From Streptomyces barringtoniae (lineage in GTDB: Bacteria > Actinomycetota > Actinomycetes > Streptomycetales > Streptomycetaceae): DNA of 64,000 nt. The stretch is from NCBI RefSeq assembly GCF_020819595.1, contig NZ_JAJHNP010000023.1, forward strand, positions 94,792-158,791, written 5' to 3'. The position numbers were made by a program, and so were the translations under genes. Below the pieces are notes generated by a model. It worked only from the letters and a program-made list of their open reading frames with translations, was not told the DNA's origin and searched no databases. The first letter of the stretch is position 1, and every line of letters starts with the position of its first letter. This document shows, piece by piece, positions 34,212-43,493 of the stretch.

Positions 34212-36872
34212 TCAGCCTTCCGCGAGCTCCGCCACCCCGGTGATCCGGTGCAGCGGATAGGTGCGCACCTCGTCCGCGGTGTGGTCGTACGCCGTGACGA
34301 AACCGCCCTCCACCTTGACCGGGGCGATGACGCGCTGGCTGGCGGTGCCCTCGGCGTTGACGTAGCCGATCCACAGGGACTCGCCGGTCAGGACGGCGGC
34401 CTGCACGGTGGCCAGGGTCTCGGCGGAGGAGGTGCGCGGCAGTTCACCGCCCGGCACGGCAGCCCCGTCCCCGGCGGTCCTGCGCGGGGTGGTGGCGGCC
34501 AGGTCACCGGCCCGGATCGCGCGGATCGCCGCCGTGAGCAGTGTGGCGTCGGGTGGCGGCGGGCCGTCCGGGACCGGTTCGGGAGCGGTGCGCGGCGGGG
34601 TGCGGTGGGCGTGGGCGCGGGCGATCAGGACGTCACCCTCGGCGGACTCGGCGGCGGGCGCGTAGCCCATCGCGCGCAGGCCCTCCAGCAGCGTCGCCGG
34701 GTCGCACGGGGCGGCCAGCACGGTCGGGGCGAGGCGGCGCAGCCGCAGGGCCGCGGCGCGCTTGTCGGCGAGGATCTCGTTCAGCAGGGTGTCGTCGTCG
34801 CAGCGTACGTACGCCGAGGCCGCGCCGACCCGGAGGTGGCCGTGTTTGCGGGCCACGTCGTCGATCAGATAGGCGAGCGGCTGCGGCACCGGGGTGCGGG
34901 AGTGCTCGACGAGGAAGGCGTGCAGGTCGGCGGCGCTGCGGCCGGCGTCCAGGGCACGCCGTACCGAGGCCGGGGTGAAGCGGTACACCGTTGCGCCGCC
35001 CTTGGACTCGACGTCCGCGAGCACGTCCAGCACGTCGGCGAGGGGGCGTCGCAGCGGCCCGGGCGCCACCGCCGTCAGGTCGGCCTGCAGCAGCACGTGG
35101 TCCAGCGGTTCGGGCAGGAGCGGCGCGAGGAGCCGGGCGGCGGCGGCCGTCGCCACGGCCTGCTCGGCGGGGGAGAGCGGGGTGAGGGCGGGTCCGCCGG
35201 GACGGTGGTGATGGTGGACGGGGAGCTTGTCGCCGGGGCCGGTCCCCTCCGCCGGGCCGGCGGGGGCGAGGACGCGGGTGGAGCCGGCGGCCGCCGGGGC
35301 CGAGGTACCGGGCGGGGCGGAGGTGCCGGGAGCGGCGGAGGTGCCCGGGGTGCCCGATCCGGTGCGTGAGCCCGCCCCCGCCGCCGGGGCGCCCAGCAGG
35401 GCCCGCGCGTGCGCCGACAGCGCGCCCCGGCCGGTGATGCCCAGCTGCTCCGCCTCGGACAGGGTCCAGCGGGCCAGCCGGGAGCGCAGGTCCTCGTCGC
35501 CGTTGCGCTGCTGGGGTCCGCGCAGCGGCCGTTCCCAGCGCAGCCGGGCCAGCACCGACTCGGTGTCGGGCGCCGCGCCCACCGGCAGCCCGGCCAGCAG
35601 GGTCAGCACCCGGTGCCGTACCTCGGGCGCGGCCGAGCGGTCCAGGCCGGGCCCGAGCGCGGCGAGCGTACGGTCCTTGGCGTCCCGCCCGCCGACCAGC
35701 CCCGGCGTCCGGGTGGCCGTCAGCCAGGCCTCCGCCAGCTGGGACCAGCGCTCGGCGGCGGGCCGCTCCAGCCACTCGTCGTAGGCGGGCGTGGCCGCGT
35801 ACCGCTCGTCGGCCTCGCCGTCGGAGGCGATCAGCCCGGCCGCGTACGCCAGTTCCACCCAGAACGCGGCGACGGGCTCGGAGACGTCCAGGGCGACGGC
35901 GGTCCGCTTCAGGTCGCGGACGCTCAGCCCGCCGGCCCGCAGCACGGCCGGGCCGCCCTCGTCCCAGTCCTTCATCAGCTCCTCGACCGTGGCGAGCGCG
36001 GTGTACGCCTGCCCGGCCGCCGTCGCGTCGACCACCTGCGCACCGTGCGTCGCGGCCGGCTCCACGGCGGGCGGCAGCGGCTCGGGCACGCGGTGGGCGC
36101 GGCCCTCGCGCAGATGCAGGGCGACTTCGCGCGGCAGCACGACCGTGCCGGGCGCGGTCGGCAGCAGCAGGCCGCGGTCGAGCAGCCAGCGCAGGTGCGC
36201 GGCCGGGTCCGGGGTGACCTGCCCGTACGGCGGCCCCCACACCAGCCGCGCCAGCACCTCGCGGGCGGCCTCCGGGGCCTCGGCCAGCAGGTCGCCCATC
36301 TTCTTCCGGTCTTCGAACAGCGCGGTGAGCGCGGCCACGGCGGACACCGAGTCGTGCGTCGAGGGCAGCCCGGCCGTCGCGACGATGTCCTGGATCCGGC
36401 CCGGCGACATGCCCGAGGTGGCCTCCTGCACGCTGGGCCCGAGCCCCGTCGGGGAGGGGTGCTGCGGGGACGGCGCGAGGAGTTCGCGGGCCGTGCGCAC
36501 CAGTCGCAGCCGCTCGTCGTCGCCCCACACCAGCGCCTGTTCGCGAAGCGTGCCGAGGGCGTGCGGCAGCGCGGCGGCAACCGTCTCGTCCCGGGCGTCC
36601 CCGGCCATCAGGGCGAGCAGCGTGTCGTACGGCGCCGGGTCGGGGGCCACGGCCAGCGCCTCCGCCGTCTGCAGCGCGAACCGGTCCAGCCGCTCCAGCG
36701 CGCGCAGCACCGAGGCACGGGTGCCGGCGCGGGTGGCCAGCTGGGTGAGGTCGGTCGGGACCGGCGTGATGAGGTCGGGGCGGCTGCGCAGCAGCGCGGC
36801 CAGGGAGACGTCGTCCCGCGCGCGGAGCGCTTCCGCGAGGGAACGGGGGGCTGGGTGGGCCGCTGGGCTCAT
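34212..36872 (-). CDS. Helicase-associated (XPB partner) protein with C-terminal WYL domain
   Basis: The 886-residue protein is of the helicase C-terminal-domain-like family found beside xpb in actinobacteria (as Rv0862c beside Rv0861c). Winged-helix-like repeats fill residues 1–480. A Gly/Pro/Thr-rich linker follows near 500–560, then the LDHVLLQADLTAVAPGPL block typical of the family. The C-terminal WYL segment is LWIGYVNAEGTASQRVIAPVKVEGG...HRITG. ATG 36872 has a weak site (GGGTCAG). It was probably cotranscribed with xpb before the element landed between them. Confidence 0.85.
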   Translation of the reverse strand: MSPAAHPAPRSLAEALRARDDVSLAALLRSRPDLITPVPTDLTQLATRAGTRASVLRALERLDRFALQTAEALAVAPDPAPYDTLLALMAGDARDETVAAALPHALGTLREQALVWGDDERLRLVRTARELLAPSPQHPSPTGLGPSVQEATSGMSPGRIQDIVATAGLPSTHDSVSAVAALTALFEDRKKMGDLLAEAPEAAREVLARLVWGPPYGQVTPDPAAHLRWLLDRGLLLPTAPGTVVLPREVALHLREGRAHRVPEPLPPAVEPAATHGAQVVDATAAGQAYTALATVEELMKDWDEGGPAVLRAGGLSVRDLKRTAVALDVSEPVAAFWVELAYAAGLIASDGEADERYAATPAYDEWLERPAAERWSQLAEAWLTATRTPGLVGGRDAKDRTLAALGPGLDRSAAPEVRHRVLTLLAGLPVGAAPDTESVLARLRWERPLRGPQQRNGDEDLRSRLARWTLSEAEQLGITGRGALSAHARALLGAPAAGAGSRTGSGTPGTSAAPGTSAPPGTSAPAAAGSTRVLAPAGPAEGTGPGDKLPVHHHHRPGGPALTPLSPAEQAVATAAAARLLAPLLPEPLDHVLLQADLTAVAPGPLRRPLADVLDVLADVESKGGATVYRFTPASVRRALDAGRSAADLHAFLVEHSRTPVPQPLAYLIDDVARKHGHLRVGAASAYVRCDDDTLLNEILADKRAAALRLRRLAPTVLAAPCDPATLLEGLRAMGYAPAAESAEGDVLIARAHAHRTPPRTAPEPVPDGPPPPDATLLTAAIRAIRAGDLAATTPRRTAGDGAAVPGGELPRTSSAETLATVQAAVLTGESLWIGYVNAEGTASQRVIAPVKVEGGFVTAYDHTADEVRTYPLHRITGVAELAEG

Positions 36873-37007
36873 CTGACCCACGGTAGCGGGTGCCGTCCCC
36901 GGCAGGGGTGCCCGTGTGGGGCCCCGGCCCGGCACGGGTTCCGGGAGGCGACTCTGCGCTACCGTCCTCACGGGGTTTCATCGCCGTCGCCCCGGAGGGG
37001 TTTTCCG

Positions 37008-38084
37008 TTGGGGATCGAGAGCGACCAGGTCGTCTACGAGTACCTGAGCCGTGTCGGAGACATCGCTCAGCAACGGCAGTTGCCGTCGGACACGCGGATG
37101 CGGCTCGTGTCGGAGCTGCGCAACGAGATCGACCGGCACCGGGCCAAGGCGACGGTCGACAGTCCCGCCGCGGTCCGCCGCATCCTGGACCGGCTGGGCA
37201 CCCCGGACGAGGTAGTCGAGGCCGCGGGCGGCACGTCGGGCGCGTCCGGCGCGTCGGGCACCGGCCGGGTGCCGCAGTCGCCGCCCGCCGCCGTGCCCGT
37301 ACAGCCCGCGCCGCGCGAACGGAGGCCGGGGCCGAAGGCGGAGCCGGATCCGTCGGACGGCAAACGGCAGGACGGCCTGAGGGGCCTGAAGGGTTTGAAG
37401 GGCCTGCGCCGAGCCGTCCCCGGCCCCCGCCCTGCCGGGACCGGCCCGGCGGCCTCCGCCCCGCGCGAGGCCCCGTCCCCGCCGCACCTGGCCGCCGCGC
37501 ACGAACTCGGGGACAGCGCCGTACAGCCCGACTGGTGGCGGGTGGGCGGCGACTCCTTCGGACTCGCGGCCGAGACGGACTCGGTGCCGGGGTTCGTGGG
37601 CGGTGTGGAGATCCCGGAGCTGCTCCGGCGGCCGCCGAAGGAGCGGAAGCCGGCGGACCGGGCCCCGGAGACGGCCGAGCCGGAGCCGGAGCCGGAGGCG
37701 GCCGACGCCGAGCCCGCCGCCCGTCGGCGCCGGTTCCGTCCCGCCGCCGGCTGGACCAACCCCCTCCTGCTGCTGGCCGCCGCCGCGCTGGTCGCCGGTG
37801 CGGTGCTCGGGAACTGGTTCGCGCTGATCCTCGGCTGGGTGATCGCCTACGGCTCCCGGCGGCTGACCCCCGCGGAGACCAAGACGGCCGTGATGGTCCT
37901 GCCGGGTACGGCGGTCGCGGCCGGACTGGTCTGGCTGTGGGGGAGGTTCGACGGCCGCTGGGGCCGGCCGATCGCGCAGGGTCACATGAACGACGCGATC
38001 GCCGGGACCTGGCCGTGGGTGGTACGGGGGGCGGCGGTGGCGTCGGCGCTGTACTTGGTGTGGCGCTCACAGAGGAGCCGGTGA
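37008..38084 (+). CDS. HAAS-like membrane protein
   Basis: The 358-residue protein has an N-terminal helical domain (VVYEYLSRVGDIAQQRQLPSDTR...ILDRLGTPDEVVEAA, residues 5–72) resembling HAAS domains. A long disordered Pro/Arg/Ala linker follows to about residue 240, then four transmembrane helices (LLLLAAAALVAGAVLG; WFALILGWVIAYG; TAVMVLPGTAVAAGLVWLW; WVVRGAAVASALYLVW). Start is TTG 37008 with GGAGGGG 8 nt upstream. Function unknown. Confidence 0.8.
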   Translation: MGIESDQVVYEYLSRVGDIAQQRQLPSDTRMRLVSELRNEIDRHRAKATVDSPAAVRRILDRLGTPDEVVEAAGGTSGASGASGTGRVPQSPPAAVPVQPAPRERRPGPKAEPDPSDGKRQDGLRGLKGLKGLRRAVPGPRPAGTGPAASAPREAPSPPHLAAAHELGDSAVQPDWWRVGGDSFGLAAETDSVPGFVGGVEIPELLRRPPKERKPADRAPETAEPEPEPEAADAEPAARRRRFRPAAGWTNPLLLLAAAALVAGAVLGNWFALILGWVIAYGSRRLTPAETKTAVMVLPGTAVAAGLVWLWGRFDGRWGRPIAQGHMNDAIAGTWPWVVRGAAVASALYLVWRSQRSR

Positions 38085-38091
38085 ACGCCGC

Positions 38092-38163
38092 GAAGGGGCG
38101 CGGGGCCGTGTCGATATGCGGCTCCGCCGCGTGCGCGCGATCAGCCACGACGGACCCGCACCC
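38092..38163 (-). repeat. Dispersed intergenic repeat, copy 2 (inverted)
   Basis: The minus strand reads GCTGATCGCGC, ACGCGGCGGAGCCGCAT and ACGGCCCCGCGCCCCTTCG in order, matching copies at 3965 and 59990. It sits directly after the HAAS-like gene. Confidence 0.6.
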
Positions 38164-38237
38164 GGCGGACAACGGTGCCTCCCACGGCGCCCTCCCGCCC
38201 GGCCGAACCGCCGGCGGCACCCGGCACAATGACGCAT

Positions 38238-38855
38238 ATGACACTCACGGTCGGCTTCGACCTCGACATGACCCTGATCGACTCCCGGCCCGGTATCCAC
38301 GCCTGCTACCTCGCGCTGTCCGAGCGGACCGGGACGTACATCGATGCCGATCTGGCGGTGACCCGGCTCGGACCGCCGCTCGTCGAGGAGCTGGTCAACT
38401 GGTTCCCCGAGGAGCAGGTGCCCGCGATGGCCGACCTGTACCGGCAGATGTACCCGGCGATCGCCATCGCCGCGACCCCCGCCATGGACGGCGCCCGGGA
38501 GGCGATGGCCGCGGTGCGGGCGGCCGGGGGACGGACGATGGTGGTCACGGCGAAGTACGAGCCCAACGCCAAGCTGCACCTGAGCCACCTCGGCATCGAG
38601 CCCGACGTGGTCGTGGGCGACCTGTGGGCGGAGCGGAAGGCGGAGGCGCTGCGCGAGTACCGGGCCGGCGTGTACGTCGGCGACCATGTCGGGGACGTGC
38701 GCGGCGCCCGTACGGCGGGAGCGCTGTCGGTCGCCGTGGCGACCGGCCCCTGCCCCGCCGACGAACTGCGCGCCGCGGGCGCGGACGTCGTCCTGGCGGA
38801 CCTGTCCGCCTTCCCGGCGTGGCTGGCCGCCTACCGTGAGGCGCCCCGCGCCTGA
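38238..38855 (+). CDS. HAD-family phosphatase
   Basis: The 205-residue phosphatase has the nucleophile motif FDLDMTLIDSRPG (residues 6–18), motif II VVTAKYE with Thr, and motif IV VYVGDHVGDVRGARTAG. It belongs to the phosphoglycolate-phosphatase-like HAD group; its substrate cannot be told. ATG 38238 lies 7 nt after CACAAT, consistent with leaderless transcription; ATG 38229 is an in-frame alternative. Confidence 0.87.
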   Translation: MTLTVGFDLDMTLIDSRPGIHACYLALSERTGTYIDADLAVTRLGPPLVEELVNWFPEEQVPAMADLYRQMYPAIAIAATPAMDGAREAMAAVRAAGGRTMVVTAKYEPNAKLHLSHLGIEPDVVVGDLWAERKAEALREYRAGVYVGDHVGDVRGARTAGALSVAVATGPCPADELRAAGADVVLADLSAFPAWLAAYREAPRA

Positions 38856-39082
38856 CGCCGGCCGGCGGCGACGGACCGCAGCACGCCCGCGCCGGCCACG
38901 AGGAAACCGACGGCCATGAGCATGCTCAAACCGAACATGTACGTCGGAAAAGGCCGGGCGCCGAGGAACAGCGGGGCCACGGTGACGAGGGTGGCCGCGG
39001 CCCCGATGAAGAAGACGATCGCGCCGGCGCGGATCAGCCGGTCACCGGGCGCGGCGGAATTCGTTTGGGTTTTGTCACGCAC
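38831..39082 (-). CDS. Small membrane protein
   Basis: An 83-residue protein with a charged N-terminus (VRDKTQTNSAAPGDRLIRAG) and two transmembrane helices (AIVFFIGAAATLVTVAPLFLG; MFGLSMLMAVGFLVAGAGVL). TACCCT lies 6 nt before GTG 39082, a leaderless pattern. Its 3' end overlaps the HAD gene by 25 bp on the opposite strand. Similar proteins are widespread in Streptomyces; function unknown. Confidence 0.75.
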   Translation of the reverse strand: MRDKTQTNSAAPGDRLIRAGAIVFFIGAAATLVTVAPLFLGARPFPTYMFGLSMLMAVGFLVAGAGVLRSVAAGRRQARGASR

Positions 39083-39247
39083 CGGACCAGGGTAGTTCCC
39101 TGCGCGAGAGAACAACCGGGGGACGTCTTGTCACCCGCCCCAAGACCATTAGCCTTGGTAGCGGCGGGTCACGGTCGACCCGCTCTAGTGCTATCAAGAG
39201 CCGTTTCCGAAGTAGTTTTCCCAACGAGTACGAGGACGAGGACAGAC

Positions 39248-39631
39248 GTGCCTACCGGCAAGGTCAAGTGGTTCAACAGCGAGAAGGGCTTCGGCTTTCT
39301 CTCCCGCGACGACGGCGGTGACGTCTTCGTCCATTCCTCGGTTCTCCCCGCCGGAGTCGATTCGCTCAAGCCGGGACAGCGCGTGGAGTTCGGTGTCGTC
39401 GCCGGTCAGCGCGGCGACCAGGCGCTGTCAGTGGTCGTGCTCGACCCGACGCCGTCCGTCGCCGCCGCCCAGCGCAAGAAGCCGGACGAGCTGGCCTCGA
39501 TCGTGCAGGACCTGACGACCCTTCTCGAGAACATCACGCCGATGCTGGAGAAGGGCCGCTACCCGGACAAGGTCTCCGGCAAGAAGATCGCCGGCCTGCT
39601 GCGCGCGGTCGCCGACCAGCTGGACGTGTAG
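39248..39631 (+). CDS. Cold-shock-domain protein with C-terminal extension
   Basis: The 127-residue protein has a cold-shock OB fold (TGKVKWFNSEKGFGFLSRDDGGDVFVHSSVL, residues 3–66, RNP1 and RNP2 intact). A helical tail of about 55 residues (DELASIVQDLTTLLENITPMLEKGRYPDKVSGKKIAGLLRAVADQL) is typical of the longer actinobacterial CspB-like proteins. GTG 39248 follows GAGGACGAGGAC. It converges on mqnD with 7 bp between. Confidence 0.93.
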   Translation: MPTGKVKWFNSEKGFGFLSRDDGGDVFVHSSVLPAGVDSLKPGQRVEFGVVAGQRGDQALSVVVLDPTPSVAAAQRKKPDELASIVQDLTTLLENITPMLEKGRYPDKVSGKKIAGLLRAVADQLDV

Positions 39632-39638
39632 GCACCCG

Positions 39639-40499
39639 TCAGGGAAACGAGAGCGCATCCGGGCCGAGGGGCGGTACCAGCCCCTCGGCCGCCGCGCGTG
39701 TGAGCAGGCCGCGGATCGCGGCGTAGCCGTCCTCGCCGAGGCCGGCGGTGAACTCGTTCACGTACAACCCGATGTGCTGGTCCGCCACGGCCGGGTCCAT
39801 CTCCTGGGCGTGCGCCATCACGTACGGCCGGGAGGCCTCGGGGTCGTCCCAGGCGGCCCGTACGGAGGCGCGGACGGAGTCGGCGAGCCGGGTCAGCGTG
39901 TCGGCGCCCAGCGAGCGCTTGGCGATGATCGCGCCGAGCGGGATGGGCAGCCCGGTGGTCTTCTCCCAGTGCTCGCCCATGTCGGCGAGCTTGTGCAGCC
40001 CGTAGTTCTGGTAGGTGAACCGGGCCTCGTGGATGACCAGTCCGGCGTCCACCTTGCCGTCCCGGACGGCCGGCATGATCTCGTGGAACGGCAGGACGAC
40101 GATCTCGCCGACCCCGCCGCCCGGCAGCGTGTCCGCCGCCCACAGGCGGAAGAGGAGATAGGCGGTCGACTTCTCGCTGGGCACCGCGACCGTACGGCCC
40201 GTCAGGTCGAGGCCCGGCTCGCGGGTGAGCACCAGCGGCCCGCAGCCCCGCCCCAGCGCACCGCCGCACGGCAGCAGCGCGTACTCGCCGAGGACGTACG
40301 GCAGGACGGCGTACGACACCTTCAGCACGTCGAACTCGCCGCGCTCGGCCATGCCGTTGGTGATGTCGATGTCGGCGAAGGTCACGTCCAGCGCGGGGGC
40401 ACCGGGGATCCGGCCGTGGGCGAGGGCGTCGAAGACGAAGGTGTCGTTGGGGCAGGGGGAGTACGCGATCCGCAGGGACCGCTGCTCACTGGTCGTCAT
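39639..40499 (-). CDS. mqnD: 1,4-Dihydroxy-6-naphthoate synthase
   Basis: MqnD converts cyclic dehypoxanthinyl futalosine to 1,4-dihydroxy-6-naphthoate in the futalosine route to menaquinone. The 286-residue protein has the periplasmic-binding-protein-like fold with LRIAYSPCPNDTFVFDALAHGRI, DVLKVSYAV, and HEARFTYQNYGLHKLADMGEHWE. ATG 40499 overlaps mqnB by 14 bp. Adjacent mqnB supports the assignment. Confidence 0.96.
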   Translation of the reverse strand: MTTSEQRSLRIAYSPCPNDTFVFDALAHGRIPGAPALDVTFADIDITNGMAERGEFDVLKVSYAVLPYVLGEYALLPCGGALGRGCGPLVLTREPGLDLTGRTVAVPSEKSTAYLLFRLWAADTLPGGGVGEIVVLPFHEIMPAVRDGKVDAGLVIHEARFTYQNYGLHKLADMGEHWEKTTGLPIPLGAIIAKRSLGADTLTRLADSVRASVRAAWDDPEASRPYVMAHAQEMDPAVADQHIGLYVNEFTAGLGEDGYAAIRGLLTRAAAEGLVPPLGPDALSFP

Positions 40500-41205
40500 G
40501 ACGGTTCCAACTCTCCAATGCGGGCGCGAGCTTCCCGAAGCCCTCGGTGAGGGCGGTGAGGGCGTCGCCGATGCGCCAGGCGGCCCGGTCGCGCGGGCCG
40601 ACCGGGTTGGAGACCGCGCGGATCTCCAGCACCGGCGTCCCGTGCGCGGCGGCCGCCTCCGCCACCCCGAACCCCTCCATGCCCTCGGCGAGCGCCCGCG
40701 GGTGCCGGGTGCGCAGCTCGGCGGCGCGGGCGGCGGTGCCGGTGACGGTGGAGACGGTCAGGACGGTGCCGGCCGGGGCGCCGGTGGCCTGGCAGGCGGT
40801 CCGCACCAGTGATCCCGGCGGGTGGTGGGTGACGGTCCCGAAGCCGAGTTCGGTGACCGGGACGAAGCCGTCGGCGGTCTCGGCGCCCAGGTCGGCCACG
40901 GTGATCCGGTCGGCGACGACGAGCGAGCCGACGGGCGCCCCGGGCTGGAAGCCGCCGCCGATCCCGGCCGAGACGACCAGGTCGTACGGGGTGCCGGCGA
41001 GGCGGGCCGCGGTGAGTGCCGCGGAGACGGAGGCCGCGGCGAGGGCCGGGCCGACACCCGCGTCGAGCAGGTCCCAGCCCCCCGTCGTGCGCGTCAGACC
41101 CGCGCCGGGCAGCCGGACCTGCTCCACCGGCGCGGGGAACGCCCGTGCCACCGCGTCCCGCTCTGCCGGGACCGCGGTGGCCACGAGGACTCGTACGACC
41201 GGCAC
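40486..41205 (-). CDS. mqnB: Futalosine hydrolase
   Basis: MqnB removes hypoxanthine from futalosine, giving dehypoxanthine futalosine for menaquinone synthesis. The 239-residue nucleosidase shows RVLVATAVPAERDAV, YDLVVSAGIGGGF (phosphorylase fold), and EGMEGFGVAEAAAAHGTPVLEIRAVSNPVGPRDRAAW with the catalytic Glu/Asp region. GTG 41205 lies 11 bp after the lipoprotein stop; no clear ribosome site is seen, so translational reinitiation is likely. Confidence 0.94.
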   Translation of the reverse strand: MPVVRVLVATAVPAERDAVARAFPAPVEQVRLPGAGLTRTTGGWDLLDAGVGPALAAASVSAALTAARLAGTPYDLVVSAGIGGGFQPGAPVGSLVVADRITVADLGAETADGFVPVTELGFGTVTHHPPGSLVRTACQATGAPAGTVLTVSTVTGTAARAAELRTRHPRALAEGMEGFGVAEAAAAHGTPVLEIRAVSNPVGPRDRAAWRIGDALTALTEGFGKLAPALESWNRHDDQ

Positions 41206-41216
41206 GGAGGCCGTGA

Positions 41217-41693
41217 TCAGGCGGCCTGCTTCAGCTTGAACGACCACATGCCCTGGTTGGACTTCGAGCCCATCCGGATCGTGACCGTGTTGACGTTGCC
41301 CTGGGTGCCGTACTGCTGGTTGAAGAACGCGCTGCCCGGGATGGTGCGATAGGTCTTCTTGCTGACGTCGGTGAACTGCTGGCCGTTCACCAGGAGCACC
41401 CAGCCGGCGTCCGCGATCTTCGGGTCGACACCGACGCGGACCGTCTCGTCCTGGTCGAGCTTGATCGACTTGGTGTTGCCGATGTTCTTGACGCACTTCG
41501 TCAGCGACTTGGCGTCCAGCGCCTTGCCGTCGTTGTAGCACAGGGCCTCGGAGTTGACCGAGCTGTCGCCGACGGTGACGGTCGCGACGGGCGTCGGCTT
41601 CTCGCAGGCCGTGAGCAGGAGCAGTCCGGCGGAAACGGCGCCGGCGGCGGCGACGGCGCGGCGGCGTCGCACAGCGGATTGCAGCGTGGTCAT
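41217..41693 (-). CDS. DUF2771-like lipoprotein
   Basis: A 158-residue exported protein with a lipoprotein signal: RRRRAVAAAGAVSAGLLLLTAC, lipobox LLTAC with Cys30. The mature domain (VTVGDSSVNSEALCYNDGK...VRVGVDPKIADAGWVLLVNGQQ) matches the actinobacterial lipoproteins found ahead of mqnB. TAGCCT lies 6 nt before ATG 41693, a leaderless pattern. Likely first gene of a lipoprotein–mqnB–mqnD operon. Confidence 0.85.
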   Translation of the reverse strand: MTTLQSAVRRRRAVAAAGAVSAGLLLLTACEKPTPVATVTVGDSSVNSEALCYNDGKALDAKSLTKCVKNIGNTKSIKLDQDETVRVGVDPKIADAGWVLLVNGQQFTDVSKKTYRTIPGSAFFNQQYGTQGNVNTVTIRMGSKSNQGMWSFKLKQAA

Positions 41694-41830
41694 GGCCGAA
41701 GGCTATCGGGCGCCCCGAGCCGTCCGCCCACGTGGGGTGCGGCGTGCCCGGTTCGTTACGCCAGCCGTGCCTGCGGTGCGGGAAACCGTGTCCGCTTCGT
41801 TATGCCGAGGTCAGGGTGGTGTCCGGCATG

Positions 41831-43237
41831 TCAGGCCACCCGGGGCCGGCCGCGGCCGCCGTGGCGGGCCGAGGCGAGCAGGCCCTTGAGCGTGCTCAGC
41901 CAGCCGACCGCCACGAACACCGCGCCGATGAGCAGGCCGACGGTGCCGTTGAGCGGCAGCACGATGCCGACGGCGCCGCCGAACACCCACGCCATCTGCA
42001 GCAGCGTCTCCGAACGGGCGAACGCCGAGGTGCGCACCAGCTCCGGCACGTCCCGCTGGATCAGCGCGTCCAGGGCCAGCTTGGCCAGCGCCTGGCCGAA
42101 CCCGGCGACGGCCGCGAGGCAGGCCACCAGGAACGCCCCGAAGAACAGGGCGGCCACGATCGTCGTGCCGAGCACCACCGCGACGGCCGCCACGATGATG
42201 ATCTCCGGGGCACGTGATCTCAGCCAGGCCCCGACGGCCGTACCGAGCGCGTTGCCCGCGCCCGCCGCCACGCCCACGATCCCCAGCGAGACCGCCGCGC
42301 TCTCGCCGGTCAGCGGGTGCTCGCGCAGCAGGAAGGCGAGGAAGAAGATCAGGAAGCCGGAGAGGCAGCGCAGGGCGGCGTTGGCGCCGAGCGCGTGGGT
42401 GACGGCGGGCCCCACGGTCCGCAGCCCCGGCCGCTTCACCTGCTCCTTCTTCCGGTACGGCCCGTGCAGGTGCTGCTCGTCGGCCGCGAGCAGCGCCACG
42501 TCCTCGCCCTTGGCCGAGTCCACCTTGGGCGGCAGGGAGAACGACAGGAACGTTCCCGCCATGAAGATCACGAAGGCGCCGTACAGCGGCCAGGGATCGC
42601 CGACCTTGTGCAGCCCCGCCGCGACCGGCGCGGCCACACCGGTGGCCAGCAGACCGGCCAGGGTGACCCGCGAGTTGGCCTTCACCAGCGAGAACCGCGG
42701 CGGCAGCAGCCGCGGTACGACCGCGCTGCGGACCACGCCGTACGCCTTGGACGCGACCAGTACCCCCAGCGCGGCGGGATACAGCTCCAGGCCGCCGCTC
42801 GCCACGGCACCCGAGATGACCAGCGCGAGCAGGGCACGGGCCAGCATGGCCCCGGCCATCGCGGCGCGCCGGCCGTGCGGCAGCCGGTCGAGGAGGGGGC
42901 CGATGACCGGGGCGAGGACGGTGAAGGGCGCCATCGTGATGGCGAGGTAGAGCGCGACCCGCCCGCGGGCCTCGTCGGTCGGCACCGAGAAGAACACCGT
43001 GGAGGCGAGCGCCACGGTGATCATCACATCGCCCGCGCCGTTGACGGCGTGCAGCTCGATCAGCTTGCCGAGCCCCGACTCGCCCGCCCCGTGGGCATGC
43101 GTGGCCTTCCGGATCCCGCGCGCGGTCCCGGTGACCGGGAAGTGCAGGGCACGCCCGACGGAACGGACGGCGCCACCGACCCGGCTCGCACCGCCACCCC
43201 GAACACCACGCCTGTCCGCGGTCGCCACGTGCTTCAT
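41831..43237 (-). CDS. MFS transporter
   Basis: The 468-residue membrane protein has 12 predicted transmembrane helices and a cytosolic N-terminus of about 55 residues. An MFS-type loop, PLLDRLPHGRRAAMAGAMLARALLAL, follows helix two, and the central loop is long and charged (KVDSAKGEDVALLAADEQ...). Homologues are annotated only as MFS exporters; substrate unknown. ATG 43237 follows AGGG. It is divergent from the DUF3027 gene across a 256-bp gap with no other visible features. Confidence 0.85.
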   Translation of the reverse strand: MKHVATADRRGVRGGGASRVGGAVRSVGRALHFPVTGTARGIRKATHAHGAGESGLGKLIELHAVNGAGDVMITVALASTVFFSVPTDEARGRVALYLAITMAPFTVLAPVIGPLLDRLPHGRRAAMAGAMLARALLALVISGAVASGGLELYPAALGVLVASKAYGVVRSAVVPRLLPPRFSLVKANSRVTLAGLLATGVAAPVAAGLHKVGDPWPLYGAFVIFMAGTFLSFSLPPKVDSAKGEDVALLAADEQHLHGPYRKKEQVKRPGLRTVGPAVTHALGANAALRCLSGFLIFFLAFLLREHPLTGESAAVSLGIVGVAAGAGNALGTAVGAWLRSRAPEIIIVAAVAVVLGTTIVAALFFGAFLVACLAAVAGFGQALAKLALDALIQRDVPELVRTSAFARSETLLQMAWVFGGAVGIVLPLNGTVGLLIGAVFVAVGWLSTLKGLLASARHGGRGRPRVA

Positions 43238-43493
43238 AGTGCCCTGAGTTGCGGCCTGATAGTGCGGTACGGCACGGAAGAGGGGGGTGCGCGGTCGGGA
43301 AAGAATGCCGCATGGCGGCGACGAATCTCGTTCGGTGTAGCGTGCGTGTCTCAGCCATAACGCAGAATGGATGGCAGAGGTGCGCCCAGCGCGCGGATGC
43401 AGACGTCGATGCGGTCCTCCGGTCCGCTCCGTCGGCAGGCCCGCCGCCAGGCAGCCGCACTCGACGAGACGGCGTAGGAGAGAAGCGATACCT

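Noticed and set aside
34633..38244. A 1203-codon open frame on the minus strand
   Set aside because: It is a shadow of the helicase-associated gene and of the HAAS-like gene on the other strand; its translation is Arg/Pro/Ala-rich without domains, as expected from GC bias.
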